Translations under genes and position numbers: made by a program
Shown: positions 18,888-27,478 of the stretch, one piece after another
Layout: the number at the start of each line of letters is the position of its first letter
Numbering within the stretch: position 1 is the first letter of the stretch
DNA from: Deltaproteobacteria bacterium CG11_big_fil_rev_8_21_14_0_20_49_13
Lineage (GTDB): Bacteria; UBA10199; GCA-002796325; 1-14-0-20-49-13
Reading direction: 5' to 3'
DNA length: 32,895 nucleotides
Assembly: GCA_002796305.1 (NCBI GenBank)
Contig: PCWZ01000088.1
Span: forward strand, 17,857-50,751
Notes under the pieces: model-generated
The model's database searches: none
Told to the model about the DNA's origin: nothing
Seen by the model: only the letters and a program-made list of their open reading frames with translations

Positions 18888-21800
18888 TTGAGCATAAGGG
18901 CATATAGATTAGCGAAAGAGATAGCACGGGAACCGAAGAGGACGATAGCGGTTGTAACGCCGACGGAAAGCCTGGCAAAGAGCTTTGCGAACGACCTCAA
19001 CTTCTTCATAAGCGGCCGCGCCGGTGGAGAGGTCTGCCTTTTTCCCGAACCGGACGCCATCCCCTACACCCATCTAACGACACAACCCGACATCTGGATA
19101 GACCGACTTCGCATCCTTAATAAACTCTACAGCGGCGACGTCCTTTATCTCACAACATCGATCCAGTCGTTCCTCCGAAAGTGCCCTCCTCCCTCGATAT
19201 TCGAAAGATATAAAAAGACCATATATCTTCATGACCTCGTTGACTGCGACGAGCTTTCAAAGTTCCTTATCGAGTGCGGGTACATCAACCAGCCGCTCGT
19301 TGAGGACGAAGGGGCCTTTTCTATAAGGGGCGGTATAATAGACATCTTCTCCCCCGCCATGGAGAGGCCCGTTCGAATAGATCTCGACGGCGACGAAGTG
19401 GCGTCGCTTCGGACCTTCGATGCCGTAACTCAGAGGTCATCTTTCAGCATCTCATCATTTGCCATAATGCCGGCAAGGAACGTCGTCTTGAACGATGAGA
19501 CAAAGGCAAGGGCCCTTGGCCAGCTCAAGGACCTTTGCGACAAGAACGATATCAAGCCAACGGAGCGCAGGGAATTTGCCGAAGGGATAGAGCACAACTT
19601 CTATGCGCAGGCGACAGAGACGCTGATGCCGTTATTCTATGACCATGTCTCGGGACTTAGCGAACAGCTGCCGAAGAACTCCGGCATCTATATTTATGAC
19701 GATATAGAGGTCGCCACAGAAAAAGACAAACTCTTCAAACGACTCCGCGAAGCCAGAGAGAACGCGAAGCATATCGAGCGGATAGTTGCACCGGAGATGA
19801 TATATGAAGCCGATGTCGGAGATCAGAAATCAGAGGTCAGATATCTTAGGTCAGATATCCGACTTCCGACCTCCGACGTCCGGCTTCAATCCGTTGGAAA
19901 AGATGCTATTCCGGCGATAGTTAAGAAGATCCAGAGCTGGCAGCAGCTTGGCCTTCGCATAATACTCACCTGTCACACCACTACCCAGGCGGAAAGGCTC
20001 CTGGACCTCATCCGCTGGCAGGGTCTTGCGGGAGAGATAACGGACAGACCGTTCGGCGAGATACTCACCCTTGGCAGGTCGAACATATGGATAGCGCTGG
20101 GAAAACTGTCGGGCAGTTTTGTCTCCGAGGAAGACAAGCTTGCCATAATAACCGACGAAGAGATATTCGGAAGCAAGACCTCTAAACGCTCGGCTCCGGG
20201 GGAGAACTTTGAGGCCTTCACCGATTTCTCGCAACTAACCGATAACGACCTCGTCATCCACAAGGACCACGGCATCGGGAGATATCTGGGCCTTAAGAAC
20301 CTGACCATAGCCGGAACAAAGAACGACTTCCTAGAACTTCAATATTTGGGTAACGATAAATTATTCCTCCCTGTCTGGAGGATAAACCTCATAAGCAGAT
20401 ACATTGGCGCCGGCGGCGAAGGAGGCGTTTCGCTCGACAAGCTCGGCGGAACAAGGTGGTCCAAGTCCGTTGAAAAGGTGACATCCGCCATAAGGACGAT
20501 GGCGATGGAGCTATTAAAGATCTACGCCACGCGAAAACTGGCAAAGGGCTACGCATTCTCGGCCAGAGACGAGCTCTTTGAAGAGTTCGAGGCGGCCTTC
20601 CCCTTCGATGAGACCCCCGATCAACTTAGGTCCATAGATGAAGTATTAAAGGACATGACCGACGAAAAGACGACCGACCGGCTCATTTGCGGAGATGTGG
20701 GCTACGGCAAGACCGAAGTTGCCATGCGCGCGGCATTCAAGGCGGCGGCCGACAAGAAGCAGGTGGCAATACTCGTCCCCACAACGGTTCTTGCCTTCCA
20801 GCACTATGAGAACTTCATGAGCCGCTTTGCCAACTGGCCGGTGCGTGTCGAAATGCTCTCGCGATTCCGCTCGCGAACGGAGCAAAAGCATGTGGTCGAT
20901 GAACTTTCGCGCGGGCTCGTGGATATCGTGATCGGCACCCATCGCCTCCTTCAACGCGACATCAAATTCGCGGATCTGGGACTCCTTGTTATCGACGAAG
21001 AACACCGCTTTGGCGTCGCGCACAAAGAGAGGATCAAAAGACTTCGCGTCTCCGTCGACACCATAACGATGTCGGCGACCCCAATTCCAAGGACTCTTCA
21101 CATGTCGCTATCCGGCATTCGTGATATCAGCATAATAAATACGCCGCCTGTGAACCGCCTTGCCATCAGGACATATGTCGCCGAGTTCGAAGAGACCCTT
21201 ATTCGCGGAGCTATTATGGCGGAGCTCTCCCGCGGAGGTCAGATCTTTTTTGTCCACAACAGGGTCGAATCGATAGAAAAGATGCACGAACTGCTCGTAA
21301 GACTCGTACCCGAGGCAAAGGTCGTCGTCGGTCACGGCCAGATGGAAGAGGATGATCTGGAAGATGTAATGATAAAGTTCCTTGAAAAAGAAGCGAACAT
21401 ACTCCTTTGCACGACCATCATTGAATCGGGGCTCGATGTGCCATCGGCTAACACCATCATTATAAACCGCGCCGATGCCTTAGGCCTTGCCCAACTTTAC
21501 CAGCTTCGCGGAAGGGTCGGGCGTTCTAACATTCAGGCTTACGCCTATCTTCTGACACCCGGCGACGAGGCGATAAGCCCCATTGCAAACAAGAGACTTG
21601 CCCTGCTTCAGCGTTACACGGAGCTTGGTAGCGGTTTTCAAATAGCCATGCACGATCTGGAGATAAGAGGCGCGGGTAATATATTAGGCGCGCAACAATC
21701 AGGCCACATAAACGCCATCGGTTATGAGATGTACACAGAGCTCTTAGAAAAGACCATCCGCCACATGCAGGGAAAAGATGACGATGAAAAGGAAGATATC

Positions 21801-22226
21801 GAGATAACGCTTCCCATACCTGCATATATCCCAACCGACTACATAGAAGATCAGGGACAGAGGCTTGTGCTCTATAGAAGGCTCGCTGGTGTCGAGTCTA
21901 ACGAGCATCTGGACGAGATATCCAAAGAGATGGAAGACAGATACGGCCCCATTCCAGAACTGGCAAAGAACCTCCTAAGCATTGTTGAAATAAGACTTCT
22001 TGCCAGAAAGTTAAGGATAGAATCTATTAACTATGACGGCAAGACCTTTGCCTATAAATTCGGCCCCAAGACTCCCGTAAAGCCTGAAACCATATTAGCC
22101 CTTGTAAAGAAGGAACCGAAAAAGTTCATCATCCGCCCGCCTGTTACGTTGCTACTGAAAATTGCGCTCACGAACACCAAAGAGATACTTTCAAGTGCAA
22201 GATCGTTCCTTTCAAATAACCTCTAA
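18888..22226 (+). CDS. mfd: Transcription-repair coupling factor Mfd
   Basis: A 1112-residue protein that displaces stalled RNA polymerase and recruits UvrA. The N-terminal UvrB-like module carries 'PEPDAIPY' and '[10 protein letters not shown]'; then come the RNA polymerase interaction domain ([16 protein letters not shown], about 455-470), a RecG-like translocase with Walker [10 protein letters not shown] (about 601-609), DEEHRFGV (about 702) and '[18 protein letters not shown]', the QLRGRVGRS motif, and the C-terminal TRCF domain. The start is TTG 18888, because the homologous reading continues upstream to an ATG at 18858 but is cut by an amber codon at 18873-18875. A nine-heptamer insertion adds 21 residues at about 312-333. 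Otherwise it is intact. Confidence 0.93.
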   Translation: MSIRAYRLAKEIAREPKRTIAVVTPTESLAKSFANDLNFFISGRAGGEVCLFPEPDAIPYTHLTTQPDIWIDRLRILNKLYSGDVLYLTTSIQSFLRKCPPPSIFERYKKTIYLHDLVDCDELSKFLIECGYINQPLVEDEGAFSIRGGIIDIFSPAMERPVRIDLDGDEVASLRTFDAVTQRSSFSISSFAIMPARNVVLNDETKARALGQLKDLCDKNDIKPTERREFAEGIEHNFYAQATETLMPLFYDHVSGLSEQLPKNSGIYIYDDIEVATEKDKLFKRLREARENAKHIERIVAPEMIYEADVGDQKSEVRYLRSDIRLPTSDVRLQSVGKDAIPAIVKKIQSWQQLGLRIILTCHTTTQAERLLDLIRWQGLAGEITDRPFGEILTLGRSNIWIALGKLSGSFVSEEDKLAIITDEEIFGSKTSKRSAPGENFEAFTDFSQLTDNDLVIHKDHGIGRYLGLKNLTIAGTKNDFLELQYLGNDKLFLPVWRINLISRYIGAGGEGGVSLDKLGGTRWSKSVEKVTSAIRTMAMELLKIYATRKLAKGYAFSARDELFEEFEAAFPFDETPDQLRSIDEVLKDMTDEKTTDRLICGDVGYGKTEVAMRAAFKAAADKKQVAILVPTTVLAFQHYENFMSRFANWPVRVEMLSRFRSRTEQKHVVDELSRGLVDIVIGTHRLLQRDIKFADLGLLVIDEEHRFGVAHKERIKRLRVSVDTITMSATPIPRTLHMSLSGIRDISIINTPPVNRLAIRTYVAEFEETLIRGAIMAELSRGGQIFFVHNRVESIEKMHELLVRLVPEAKVVVGHGQMEEDDLEDVMIKFLEKEANILLCTTIIESGLDVPSANTIIINRADALGLAQLYQLRGRVGRSNIQAYAYLLTPGDEAISPIANKRLALLQRYTELGSGFQIAMHDLEIRGAGNILGAQQSGHINAIGYEMYTELLEKTIRHMQGKDDDEKEDIEITLPIPAYIPTDYIEDQGQRLVLYRRLAGVESNEHLDEISKEMEDRYGPIPELAKNLLSIVEIRLLARKLRIESINYDGKTFAYKFGPKTPVKPETILALVKKEPKKFIIRPPVTLLLKIALTNTKEILSSARSFLSNNL
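19822..19884. repeat. Nine tandem heptamers (family D) in frame inside mfd
   Basis: ATCAGAA, ATCAGAG, GTCAGAT, ATCTTAG, GTCAGAT, ATCCGAC, TTCCGAC, CTCCGAC and GTCCGGC follow one another without a gap: 63 bp, 21 codons. The left units (TCAGA type) and right units (TCCGA type) are loosely reverse complementary around the centre, so the array is also a weak palindrome. It encodes a charged [20 protein letters not shown] loop. Confidence 0.8.
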
Positions 22227-22292
22227 TTTTCATTATCCACCGCAAATATAATAGACTCAATGACCTTATAAGGGCACTTTATTAAAACACCC

Positions 22293-22320
22293 CCCCCCTA
22301 AGGGGTCCGACCCTTTTATT
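22293..22320. terminator. Candidate terminator between convergent mfd and rlmE
   Basis: After mfd the plus strand reads CCCTAAGGGGTCCGACCCTTTTATTT: a short GC stem (GGGTC/GACCC with AAG/CTT around it) followed by TTTTATTT. A run of eight C precedes it. It overlaps the 3' end of rlmE. The stem is short, so efficiency is uncertain; the GGGGTCCGACCC core may itself be a small dispersed repeat. Confidence 0.45.
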
Positions 22321-22984
22321 TGGATTTAAATCCGAGAGCTACGATATATATCTCTTTTGAACCTTCGCGGGTGGCAGGGGGGAGGTACTGAGATACTTTT
22401 TTGAAGTGCTCGCGCAGGTCGCGCTTGAAATCCTCTGCCTCTTTCCCCTGAAATATCTTGGCGGCAAAGTTACCGCCTTCTTTTAACATCTTTTTGGCGG
22501 TGTCGAGCGCCATGGTACAGAGCTCATACGAAAGAAAACAGTCCCTGAATGCGACACCGCTGGTGTTGGGGGCCATGTCGGAGACGATGACATCGACCAA
22601 ACCTGTTATCGGTGATCGGTGATCGGCTATCGGTAACTTTTTTGCATCTGCTGATGACTGATCACTGATTACCGATGACATAATTATGTCTTTTAAACTA
22701 TCAATCGCCGCATCGTCATTGATATCTCCCTTTATAAATTTAACGTTGTGTTTAAGGCTTATCCTTATCGGCAGGATGTCTATTCCCACCACAAGCCCCT
22801 TAGACCCCACCATTCCTCCAAGCACTTCAAGCCAGCCACCTGGGGCGCATCCCAGATCTAAGATGAGATCGTTCCTCTGAACGATCCTAAACTTCTCCTG
22901 TATCTGCTCGAGCTTGTAGCTCGCCCTTGAAGCGCGGCCCTCGGCCTTTGCTTTCTTATAGTAATGATCTTTGCGATTATACAT
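22316..22984 (-). CDS. rlmE: RlmE (FtsJ) 23S rRNA 2'-O-methyltransferase with repeat insertion
   Basis: A 222-residue RlmE-family protein; the family methylates the ribose of U2552 in 23S rRNA. Visible: SYKLEQI with the catalytic Lys24, LDLGCAPGGW for S-adenosylmethionine (about 42-51), SDMAPNTSG with the catalytic Asp136, GGNFAAKIFQG with the second Lys, and EIYIVALGF with the Glu, so the K-D-K-E tetrad is complete. Residues 102-128 (SSVISDQSSADAKK...SPITG) are absent from the family and are encoded by a heptamer palindrome placed between 'SLKDII' and 'LVDVIVSDMAP'. I chose ATG 22984, 5 bp after the stop of the upstream HTH gene; the frame could run 30 codons further. Length without the insert is normal (about 195). 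Confidence 0.93.
   Translation of the reverse strand: MYNRKDHYYKKAKAEGRASRASYKLEQIQEKFRIVQRNDLILDLGCAPGGWLEVLGGMVGSKGLVVGIDILPIRISLKHNVKFIKGDINDDAAIDSLKDIIMSSVISDQSSADAKKLPIADHRSPITGLVDVIVSDMAPNTSGVAFRDCFLSYELCTMALDTAKKMLKEGGNFAAKIFQGKEAEDFKRDLREHFKKVSQYLPPATREGSKEIYIVALGFKSK
22604..22681. repeat. Heptamer palindrome, family B copy 2, in frame inside rlmE
   Basis: The left half is ATCGGTG, ATCGGTG, ATCGGCT, ATCGGTA (22608-22635) and the right half ATGACTG, ATCACTG, ATTACCG, ATGACAT (22654-22681). The arms 22608-22623 and 22661-22676 pair at 14 of 16 positions. It is the same family as the copy between yggS and yggT (7091-7153). Confidence 0.87.
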
Positions 22985-22989
22985 CTGGT

Positions 22990-23187
22990 TTAGACTGGCG
23001 GAAAAACCTTTTCTTTGTCCTTTAAGGTGAGCCCAAGGGCTAAAATGATCTTTCTCATGGTATCCATGCGGCATGGCATACCCTTTTCAATGCGGTCTAT
23101 CGTGAGCGCGGAGATACCGGCCTTTCTTGCCAGTTCTGCCTTACTGACCAAAAGATCTTCGCGGATCTTCCTGACATTATTTTTCAT
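22990..23187 (-). CDS. Small Xre-type helix-turn-helix regulator
   Basis: A 65-residue protein that is little more than one helix-turn-helix: VRKIREDLLVSKAELARKAGISALTIDRIEKGMPCRMDTMRKIILALGLTLKDK. It should bind DNA as a dimer. I chose the ATG at 23187, because GAGG lies 8 nt upstream; the frame is open back to 23259. A strong sigma-70-like promoter lies just upstream, and rlmE starts 5 bp after its stop, so the two are probably one transcript. The target is unknown; autoregulation is usual for such small regulators. Confidence 0.85.
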   Translation of the reverse strand: MKNNVRKIREDLLVSKAELARKAGISALTIDRIEKGMPCRMDTMRKIILALGLTLKDKEKVFPPV

Positions 23188-23217
23188 GGGCATCACCTCA
23201 CAGACTGAATGATGGGC

Positions 23218-23246
23218 ATAATACAGATTTTGAATATATGTTGCAA
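23218..23246 (-). promoter_or_regulatory. Sigma-70-type promoter for the HTH-rlmE pair
   Basis: On the minus strand: TTGCAA (-35, 23241-23246), a 17-bp spacer, and TATTAT (-10, 23218-23223). The surroundings are very AT-rich (23225-23335, many TATAAT/TTAATTA runs). The start of transcription would fall near 23211, giving a leader of about 24 nt with GAGG before the ATG. Confidence 0.6.
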
Positions 23247-23336
23247 GAATTTTCTTCAATTTTCAACCTGTTACTATAATTAATATATAATTGTATATAA
23301 TTAGTATTTATATAATTAACAATTATAACCAGTTAA

Positions 23337-24137
23337 CTAAAATAGACCTAAATACCAATTGAGGATCTTTTCTCCAAAGAAGAGATAAATATAGGCGGCG
23401 GCCACTAAAAAAGGGCCGAAGGGCATTGCGTATTTAAGGCCTTTCTTAAAGACTAACATTAGGGTGAGGCCAACTATCGAACCGAGCATGGAGCTTGCAA
23501 GTAGTATGAAAATAATGGCTTTCCACCCAAAGAAGGCCCCGAGCATGCAGGCAAGTTTTACGTCCCCTCCCCCCAAACCTTCCTGTTTTTTGAGCCATTC
23601 ATATCCAAGACCGACCAGGCAGAGGAACCCTCCGCCGACCAGTATGCCCAGGATTATATCAACTAAAACGGGGGTTACGGGTCCATGCATGAAGGCAAGT
23701 CTTGCCATGACCCCGGCGGCTATTCCGGGAATGGATATGACGTCGGGAATGAGCCTGTGTTCAAGGTCTATGAAGGTAACGACTATCAAAGGGGCTACAA
23801 GGAAGCAGAAATATATCAGATACTGCGGGATGCTCTGAAAGTGAAAATATGTGGCCACAGAAAGGAAAAGCGTCAAGAGTTCAACTATTAGGTAGCGTAG
23901 CGAGATCTTTGATTGACAGTGGCGGCACTGCCCCTGAAGGACAATATAGCTAAGGAGCGGCACGTTATCGTACCAGCTTAACTGTTTGTGGCATCTCGGG
24001 CAATGAGAGCGCGGCGCAACTACCGATCTTCCTAAAGGGAGCCTGTAGATGCAGACGTTTAAGAAGCTTCCAACACATGCACCGAATATTCCAGCCACCA
24101 GATATGCGAACCACGGTGGCAATTGTGTAATGTCCAT
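23337..24137 (-). CDS. pilD: Prepilin peptidase / type IV leader peptidase
   Basis: A 266-residue membrane protease that cleaves and N-methylates type IV pilin-like precursors. N-terminal 'FGACVGSFLNVCIYRLPLGRS' is followed by the cytoplasmic zinc module CPRC (46-49) and CRHC (71-74), then six or so hydrophobic segments with the catalytic aspartates in 'FIDLEHRLIPD' (Asp124) and 'GLGGGDVKL' (Asp192). I start at ATG 24137, which gives the family N-terminus; a longer frame (to 24200) would begin with residues encoded by a palindromic repeat (RQAQDERG). No pilus genes lie in the window, so its substrates are elsewhere. Confidence 0.93.
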   Translation of the reverse strand: MDITQLPPWFAYLVAGIFGACVGSFLNVCIYRLPLGRSVVAPRSHCPRCHKQLSWYDNVPLLSYIVLQGQCRHCQSKISLRYLIVELLTLFLSVATYFHFQSIPQYLIYFCFLVAPLIVVTFIDLEHRLIPDVISIPGIAAGVMARLAFMHGPVTPVLVDIILGILVGGGFLCLVGLGYEWLKKQEGLGGGDVKLACMLGAFFGWKAIIFILLASSMLGSIVGLTLMLVFKKGLKYAMPFGPFLVAAAYIYLFFGEKILNWYLGLF

Positions 24138-24146
24138 AGTCCCTCG

Positions 24147-24209
24147 CTCATCCTGAGCTTGTCGAAGGATGATCCGTTCATAGTTCGACACGCTCACCAT
24201 GAACGGATG
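24147..24209. repeat. Palindromic repeat, family A copy 3, upstream of the prepilin peptidase
   Basis: CTCATCCTGAGCTTGTCGAAGG is followed by ATCCGTTCAT (24172-24181) and, after a spacer with CGACACGCTCACC, ATGAACGGAT (24199-24208), a perfect 10-bp inverted pair. It sits in the divergent gap before pilD and gatC and would encode an AQDER segment if pilD began further upstream. Confidence 0.75.
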
Positions 24210-24275
24210 TTACTTGTTTAGCACATATCAAATTTATTGTAAACTTTTAGCTTGTATGTTAGCGAAACTGCTCGC

Positions 24276-24575
24276 ATGTCAAAAATAAGCAAAGAGACGG
24301 TTGAACACGTGGCGGGGCTTGCAAACCTCAAGTTTTCGCCGATCGAGCTCAAAAAATATACCGAAAAATTCGCAAGCGTCCTCCATTACGTGGAAAAACT
24401 GGATAAATTGGACACCAAGGGCGTTGAACCGACATCTCACGCGATAGCGAACGTGTCGATGACCCTTCGCGAAGATAAGGCGGTAGATTTCAAGACAGCC
24501 GACGATATCTTAAAGGACGCCCCGGCAAAAGAAGGAAGGCTTATTGAAGTGCCGAAGGTGATAGAAGAGAGTTGA
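24276..24575 (+). CDS. gatC: Asp/Glu-tRNA amidotransferase subunit C
   Basis: A 99-residue GatC, the small subunit that wraps GatA and GatB and stabilises the complex. Family pattern: 'ISKETVEHVAGLANLKFSPIELKKYTEKFASVLHYVEKLDKLDTKGVEPTSHA', then 'LREDKAV' and 'FKVPKVIEES'-like end. I use the ATG at 24276; a TTG frame to 24252 adds eight unlikely residues. It leads gatC-gatA-gatB on one strand and starts about 139 bp from the divergent pilD. Confidence 0.93.
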   Translation: MSKISKETVEHVAGLANLKFSPIELKKYTEKFASVLHYVEKLDKLDTKGVEPTSHAIANVSMTLREDKAVDFKTADDILKDAPAKEGRLIEVPKVIEES

Positions 24576-24585
24576 CTAAGTTGAT

Positions 24586-26013
24586 ATGGGAATAAGAGAG
24601 ATACATAATAGACTGATCAAGGGCGAGACGACCTCTGTTGCGCTTACCAAAGAACACTTGAATAAGGCGAAGACCTCCAAACTCAACACATTCATCACCG
24701 TCTGCGAAGAGAGGGCGCTTGTACAGGCCGAGGCCGCAGACAAAAGAATAAAAGAAGGAAATGCGCTTCCCCTCACCGGCATTCCCTTAGGCGTTAAGGA
24801 TCTGCTGACAGTAAGGGGCGTCAAGACCACCTGCGGTTCAAAGATACTTGAAAACTATATTGCACCTTACAGCGCCACCGTTGTGGAAAAACTTGAAACG
24901 GCCGGCGCCGTTATCTTGGGAAAGCTTAACATGGACGAGTTCGCGATGGGCTCATCCAACGAACATTCGGCCTTTGGCCCCGTTAAGAACCCGATAGACG
25001 AAACAAGGATACCCGGAGGCTCGAGCGGCGGGAGCGCTGCGGCGGCAGCTGCTGGAGAATGCATAGCGACCTTAGGCACGGATACCGGCGGTTCGATAAG
25101 ACAGCCGGCCGCCATGTGCGGAGTTGTTGGGCTAAAACCTACCTATGGCCGCGTCAGCCGCTACGGTCTCACCGCATTTGCTTCATCGCTCGACCAAATA
25201 GGACCTCTGGCGGCAAATGTAGAAGATGCGGCGATAATGCTCGAAACCATCTCCGGCCACGACCCGAAAGATGCAACATCTGTCAATAGGCCCGTTCCCG
25301 ACTACACCGTTGCCCTAAAAAAAGACGTTAAAGGCCTCAAGATAGGCGTTCCGAAGGAATATTTTATTAAGGGCCTCTCTGAAGAGATCGGATCTTCGGT
25401 TAAATCCGCTATTGAAGAACTGAAAAAGATGGGGGCGGAGGTGAAGGAAATATCGCTTCCTCACACGGATCATGCTCTGGCATGTTATTACATAATCGCA
25501 CCCGCCGAATGTAGCGCGAACCTTGCGCGTTTTGACGGCGTTCGTTATGGAAGGCGCGCGAAAGATGTAAAAGACATAAAAGAGCTCTATGAACGTTCCC
25601 GCGCCGAAGGTTTTGGCCCGGAGGTGACACTCCGGATAATGGTCGGGACCTACGTCCTCTCTTCCGGCTATTATGACGCCTACTATCGAAAGGCGCAGTG
25701 TGCGCGCACGTTGATAACCAAAGATTTTACGGAAGCATTCCAGAGGGTCGATGTTATAATGACGCCCACGACCCCCACAACGGCCTTTAAGCTCGGCGAA
25801 AAGACGGACGATCCGTTGCAGATGTATCTTTCGGATATATTCACGATACCGGTGAATTTGGCGGGGCTCCCCGCCATGTCGATGCCGTGCGGAAAGGACA
25901 AGCTGGGGTTGCCGATAGGGATGCAGATAATAGGCAGGCATTTTGACGAAGAGACTATTTTAAGGGTGGGATATAATTATGAGGCAGGAGGCGGGAGGCA
26001 AGAAGCAAGATAA
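24586..26013 (+). CDS. gatA: Asp/Glu-tRNA amidotransferase subunit A
   Basis: A 475-residue amidase that frees ammonia from glutamine for conversion of Glu-tRNA-Gln or Asp-tRNA-Asn. The Ser-cisSer-Lys triad is visible: Lys71 (GVKDLL), Ser146 (PGGSSGGS) and Ser170 (DTGGSIRQP), with the expected spacing. The C-terminus is odd: after '[14 protein letters not shown]' the family continues with a short helix, but here AGGGRQEAR and the TAA stop come from heptamer repeats (25983-26010), so the native tail was probably lost. The core is intact. Confidence 0.95.
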   Translation: MGIREIHNRLIKGETTSVALTKEHLNKAKTSKLNTFITVCEERALVQAEAADKRIKEGNALPLTGIPLGVKDLLTVRGVKTTCGSKILENYIAPYSATVVEKLETAGAVILGKLNMDEFAMGSSNEHSAFGPVKNPIDETRIPGGSSGGSAAAAAAGECIATLGTDTGGSIRQPAAMCGVVGLKPTYGRVSRYGLTAFASSLDQIGPLAANVEDAAIMLETISGHDPKDATSVNRPVPDYTVALKKDVKGLKIGVPKEYFIKGLSEEIGSSVKSAIEELKKMGAEVKEISLPHTDHALACYYIIAPAECSANLARFDGVRYGRRAKDVKDIKELYERSRAEGFGPEVTLRIMVGTYVLSSGYYDAYYRKAQCARTLITKDFTEAFQRVDVIMTPTTPTTAFKLGEKTDDPLQMYLSDIFTIPVNLAGLPAMSMPCGKDKLGLPIGMQIIGRHFDEETILRVGYNYEAGGGRQEAR

Positions 26014-26049
26014 ATTCCTGCTTCATGCATCTTGTTTCCTGCTTCGGCA
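25983..26049. repeat. Heptamer palindrome, family E copy 2, across the gatA-gatB junction
   Basis: The left half is GGCAGGA, GGCGGGA, GGCAAGA, AGCAAGA (25983-26010), then TAAA, then the right half TTCCTGC, TTCATGC, ATCTTGT, TTCCTGC, TTCGGCA (26015-26049). The halves face each other. It encodes the end and stop of gatA and leaves only a few bases before the gatB start. Confidence 0.85.
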
Positions 26050-26052
26050 AAT

Positions 26053-27474
26053 ATGAGCTACGAGACAGTAATAGGACTTGAGATCCACGCGCAACTTTTA
26101 ACAGAATCCAAGATGTTCTGCTCGTGCAGGACCTCGTTCGGCTCCGAACCAAACACGCACATCTGCCCCGTCTGCACCGGCCAACCCGGTGCCCTCCCGG
26201 TTGTCAACGCATCGGCGGTGGAATTTGCGGTCAGGGCCGGCCTTGCCACGAGTTGCCGCATCAACAACACGAGCATCTTCGCCAGAAAGAACTATTTTTA
26301 TCCCGACCTCCCTAAAGGATATCAGATATCGCAACATGATAAGCCCCTCTGCGAACATGGCTTTATAAATGTCCCAAACGGGGGGCGCATTTCCATCACA
26401 CGCATTCACATGGAAGAGGATGCCGGAAAGTTCCTCCACGAAACCGGGAACGCCGAGACCAGTCATGTTGATTACAATCGAAGTTCTATTCCGCTCATCG
26501 AAATAGTTTCAGGCCCGGACATGCGCTCGCCGGCCACGGCTATAGCCTATCTCAAGGCGCTTCGGAATATCCTTATGTACCTCGAAATATGCAACGGGAA
26601 CATGCAGGAAGGCTCATTTAGGGTCGATGCGAACATATCCATAATGCCGAAGGGTTCAGATAAGTTCGGCACCAGAACAGAGCTCAAGAACATGAACTCA
26701 TTTAGGGCTATCGAGCGCGCGCTCAACTTTGAGATAGGGCGTCAGACAAAGGTCCTGGAGGGCGGCGGCAAGGTAATACAAGAAACTCTTCTCTGGAACG
26801 ATGGAAAAGGGGTTACTGAATCGATGCGTTCCAAAGAAGAGGCGCACGACTATCGCTACTTTCCCGAGCCGGACCTGCCCCCACTTATTATCACCGACGA
26901 ATGGATCGAGATGGTCAAAAAGGGTATTCCCGAACTGGCAGAGGCAAAGGCGGCCCGGTTTGTGAAGGACTTGGGTATACCCGAATACGATGCGAACGTC
27001 CTGACGCAAGATAAAGCACTTGCCGATTATTACGAAGAGACCATAAAGAATTTTAATTCACCCAAGAAGATATCGAACTGGATAATGACCGAGCTCCTGC
27101 GCGAAATTAAGAACGGTGAGGCAGATCTTAGCGAATGCAAGATAAAGCCTCAGGCGCTTGCAAAACTTGTGGAGATGGTAGAGACCGGAGCGATAAGCGG
27201 CAAGATAGGCAAGACGGTCTTTGAAGAGATGCATGCGTCCGGCAGAAAGCCCGAAGAGGTGATAAAAGAAAAGGGCCTTGCGCAAGTGTCGGACACATCC
27301 GCCATAGAAAAGATAATAGACGAGGTCCTTGCAAATAATGCCGGCAGTGTTGCAAAATACAGGTCGGGAAAAGCGGGGCTCTTCGGGTTCTTTGTAGGTG
27401 AGACAATGAAGGCGACCAAGGGCCGGGCTAACCCCAAAGTGGTGAACGAGATATTGAAAAGGAAACTAGGATAA
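26053..27474 (+). CDS. gatB: Asp/Glu-tRNA amidotransferase subunit B
   Basis: A 473-residue GatB, which binds the misacylated tRNA and activates the amino acid with ATP. Family blocks: 'YETVIGLEIHAQL', 'FCSCRTSFGSEPNTHICPVCTGQPGALPVVN' (zinc cysteines), 'KNYFYPDLPKGYQISQHDKPLCEHG', 'HMEEDAGKFLHE', 'VDYNRSSIPLIEIVSGPDMRSP', and the C-terminal YqeY-like tail domain. I take the ATG at 26053, as the TTG frame to 26032 is repeat sequence. No Shine-Dalgarno is visible because the region before it is a repeat; translation may depend on coupling to gatA. Confidence 0.96.
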   Translation: MSYETVIGLEIHAQLLTESKMFCSCRTSFGSEPNTHICPVCTGQPGALPVVNASAVEFAVRAGLATSCRINNTSIFARKNYFYPDLPKGYQISQHDKPLCEHGFINVPNGGRISITRIHMEEDAGKFLHETGNAETSHVDYNRSSIPLIEIVSGPDMRSPATAIAYLKALRNILMYLEICNGNMQEGSFRVDANISIMPKGSDKFGTRTELKNMNSFRAIERALNFEIGRQTKVLEGGGKVIQETLLWNDGKGVTESMRSKEEAHDYRYFPEPDLPPLIITDEWIEMVKKGIPELAEAKAARFVKDLGIPEYDANVLTQDKALADYYEETIKNFNSPKKISNWIMTELLREIKNGEADLSECKIKPQALAKLVEMVETGAISGKIGKTVFEEMHASGRKPEEVIKEKGLAQVSDTSAIEKIIDEVLANNAGSVAKYRSGKAGLFGFFVGETMKATKGRANPKVVNEILKRKLG

Positions 27475-27478
27475 AAAT

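Noticed and set aside
25315-25941. A 208-codon minus-strand frame inside gatA
   Set aside because: Antisense shadow of a conserved amidase; composition is rich in Arg/His as expected for a shadow frame.
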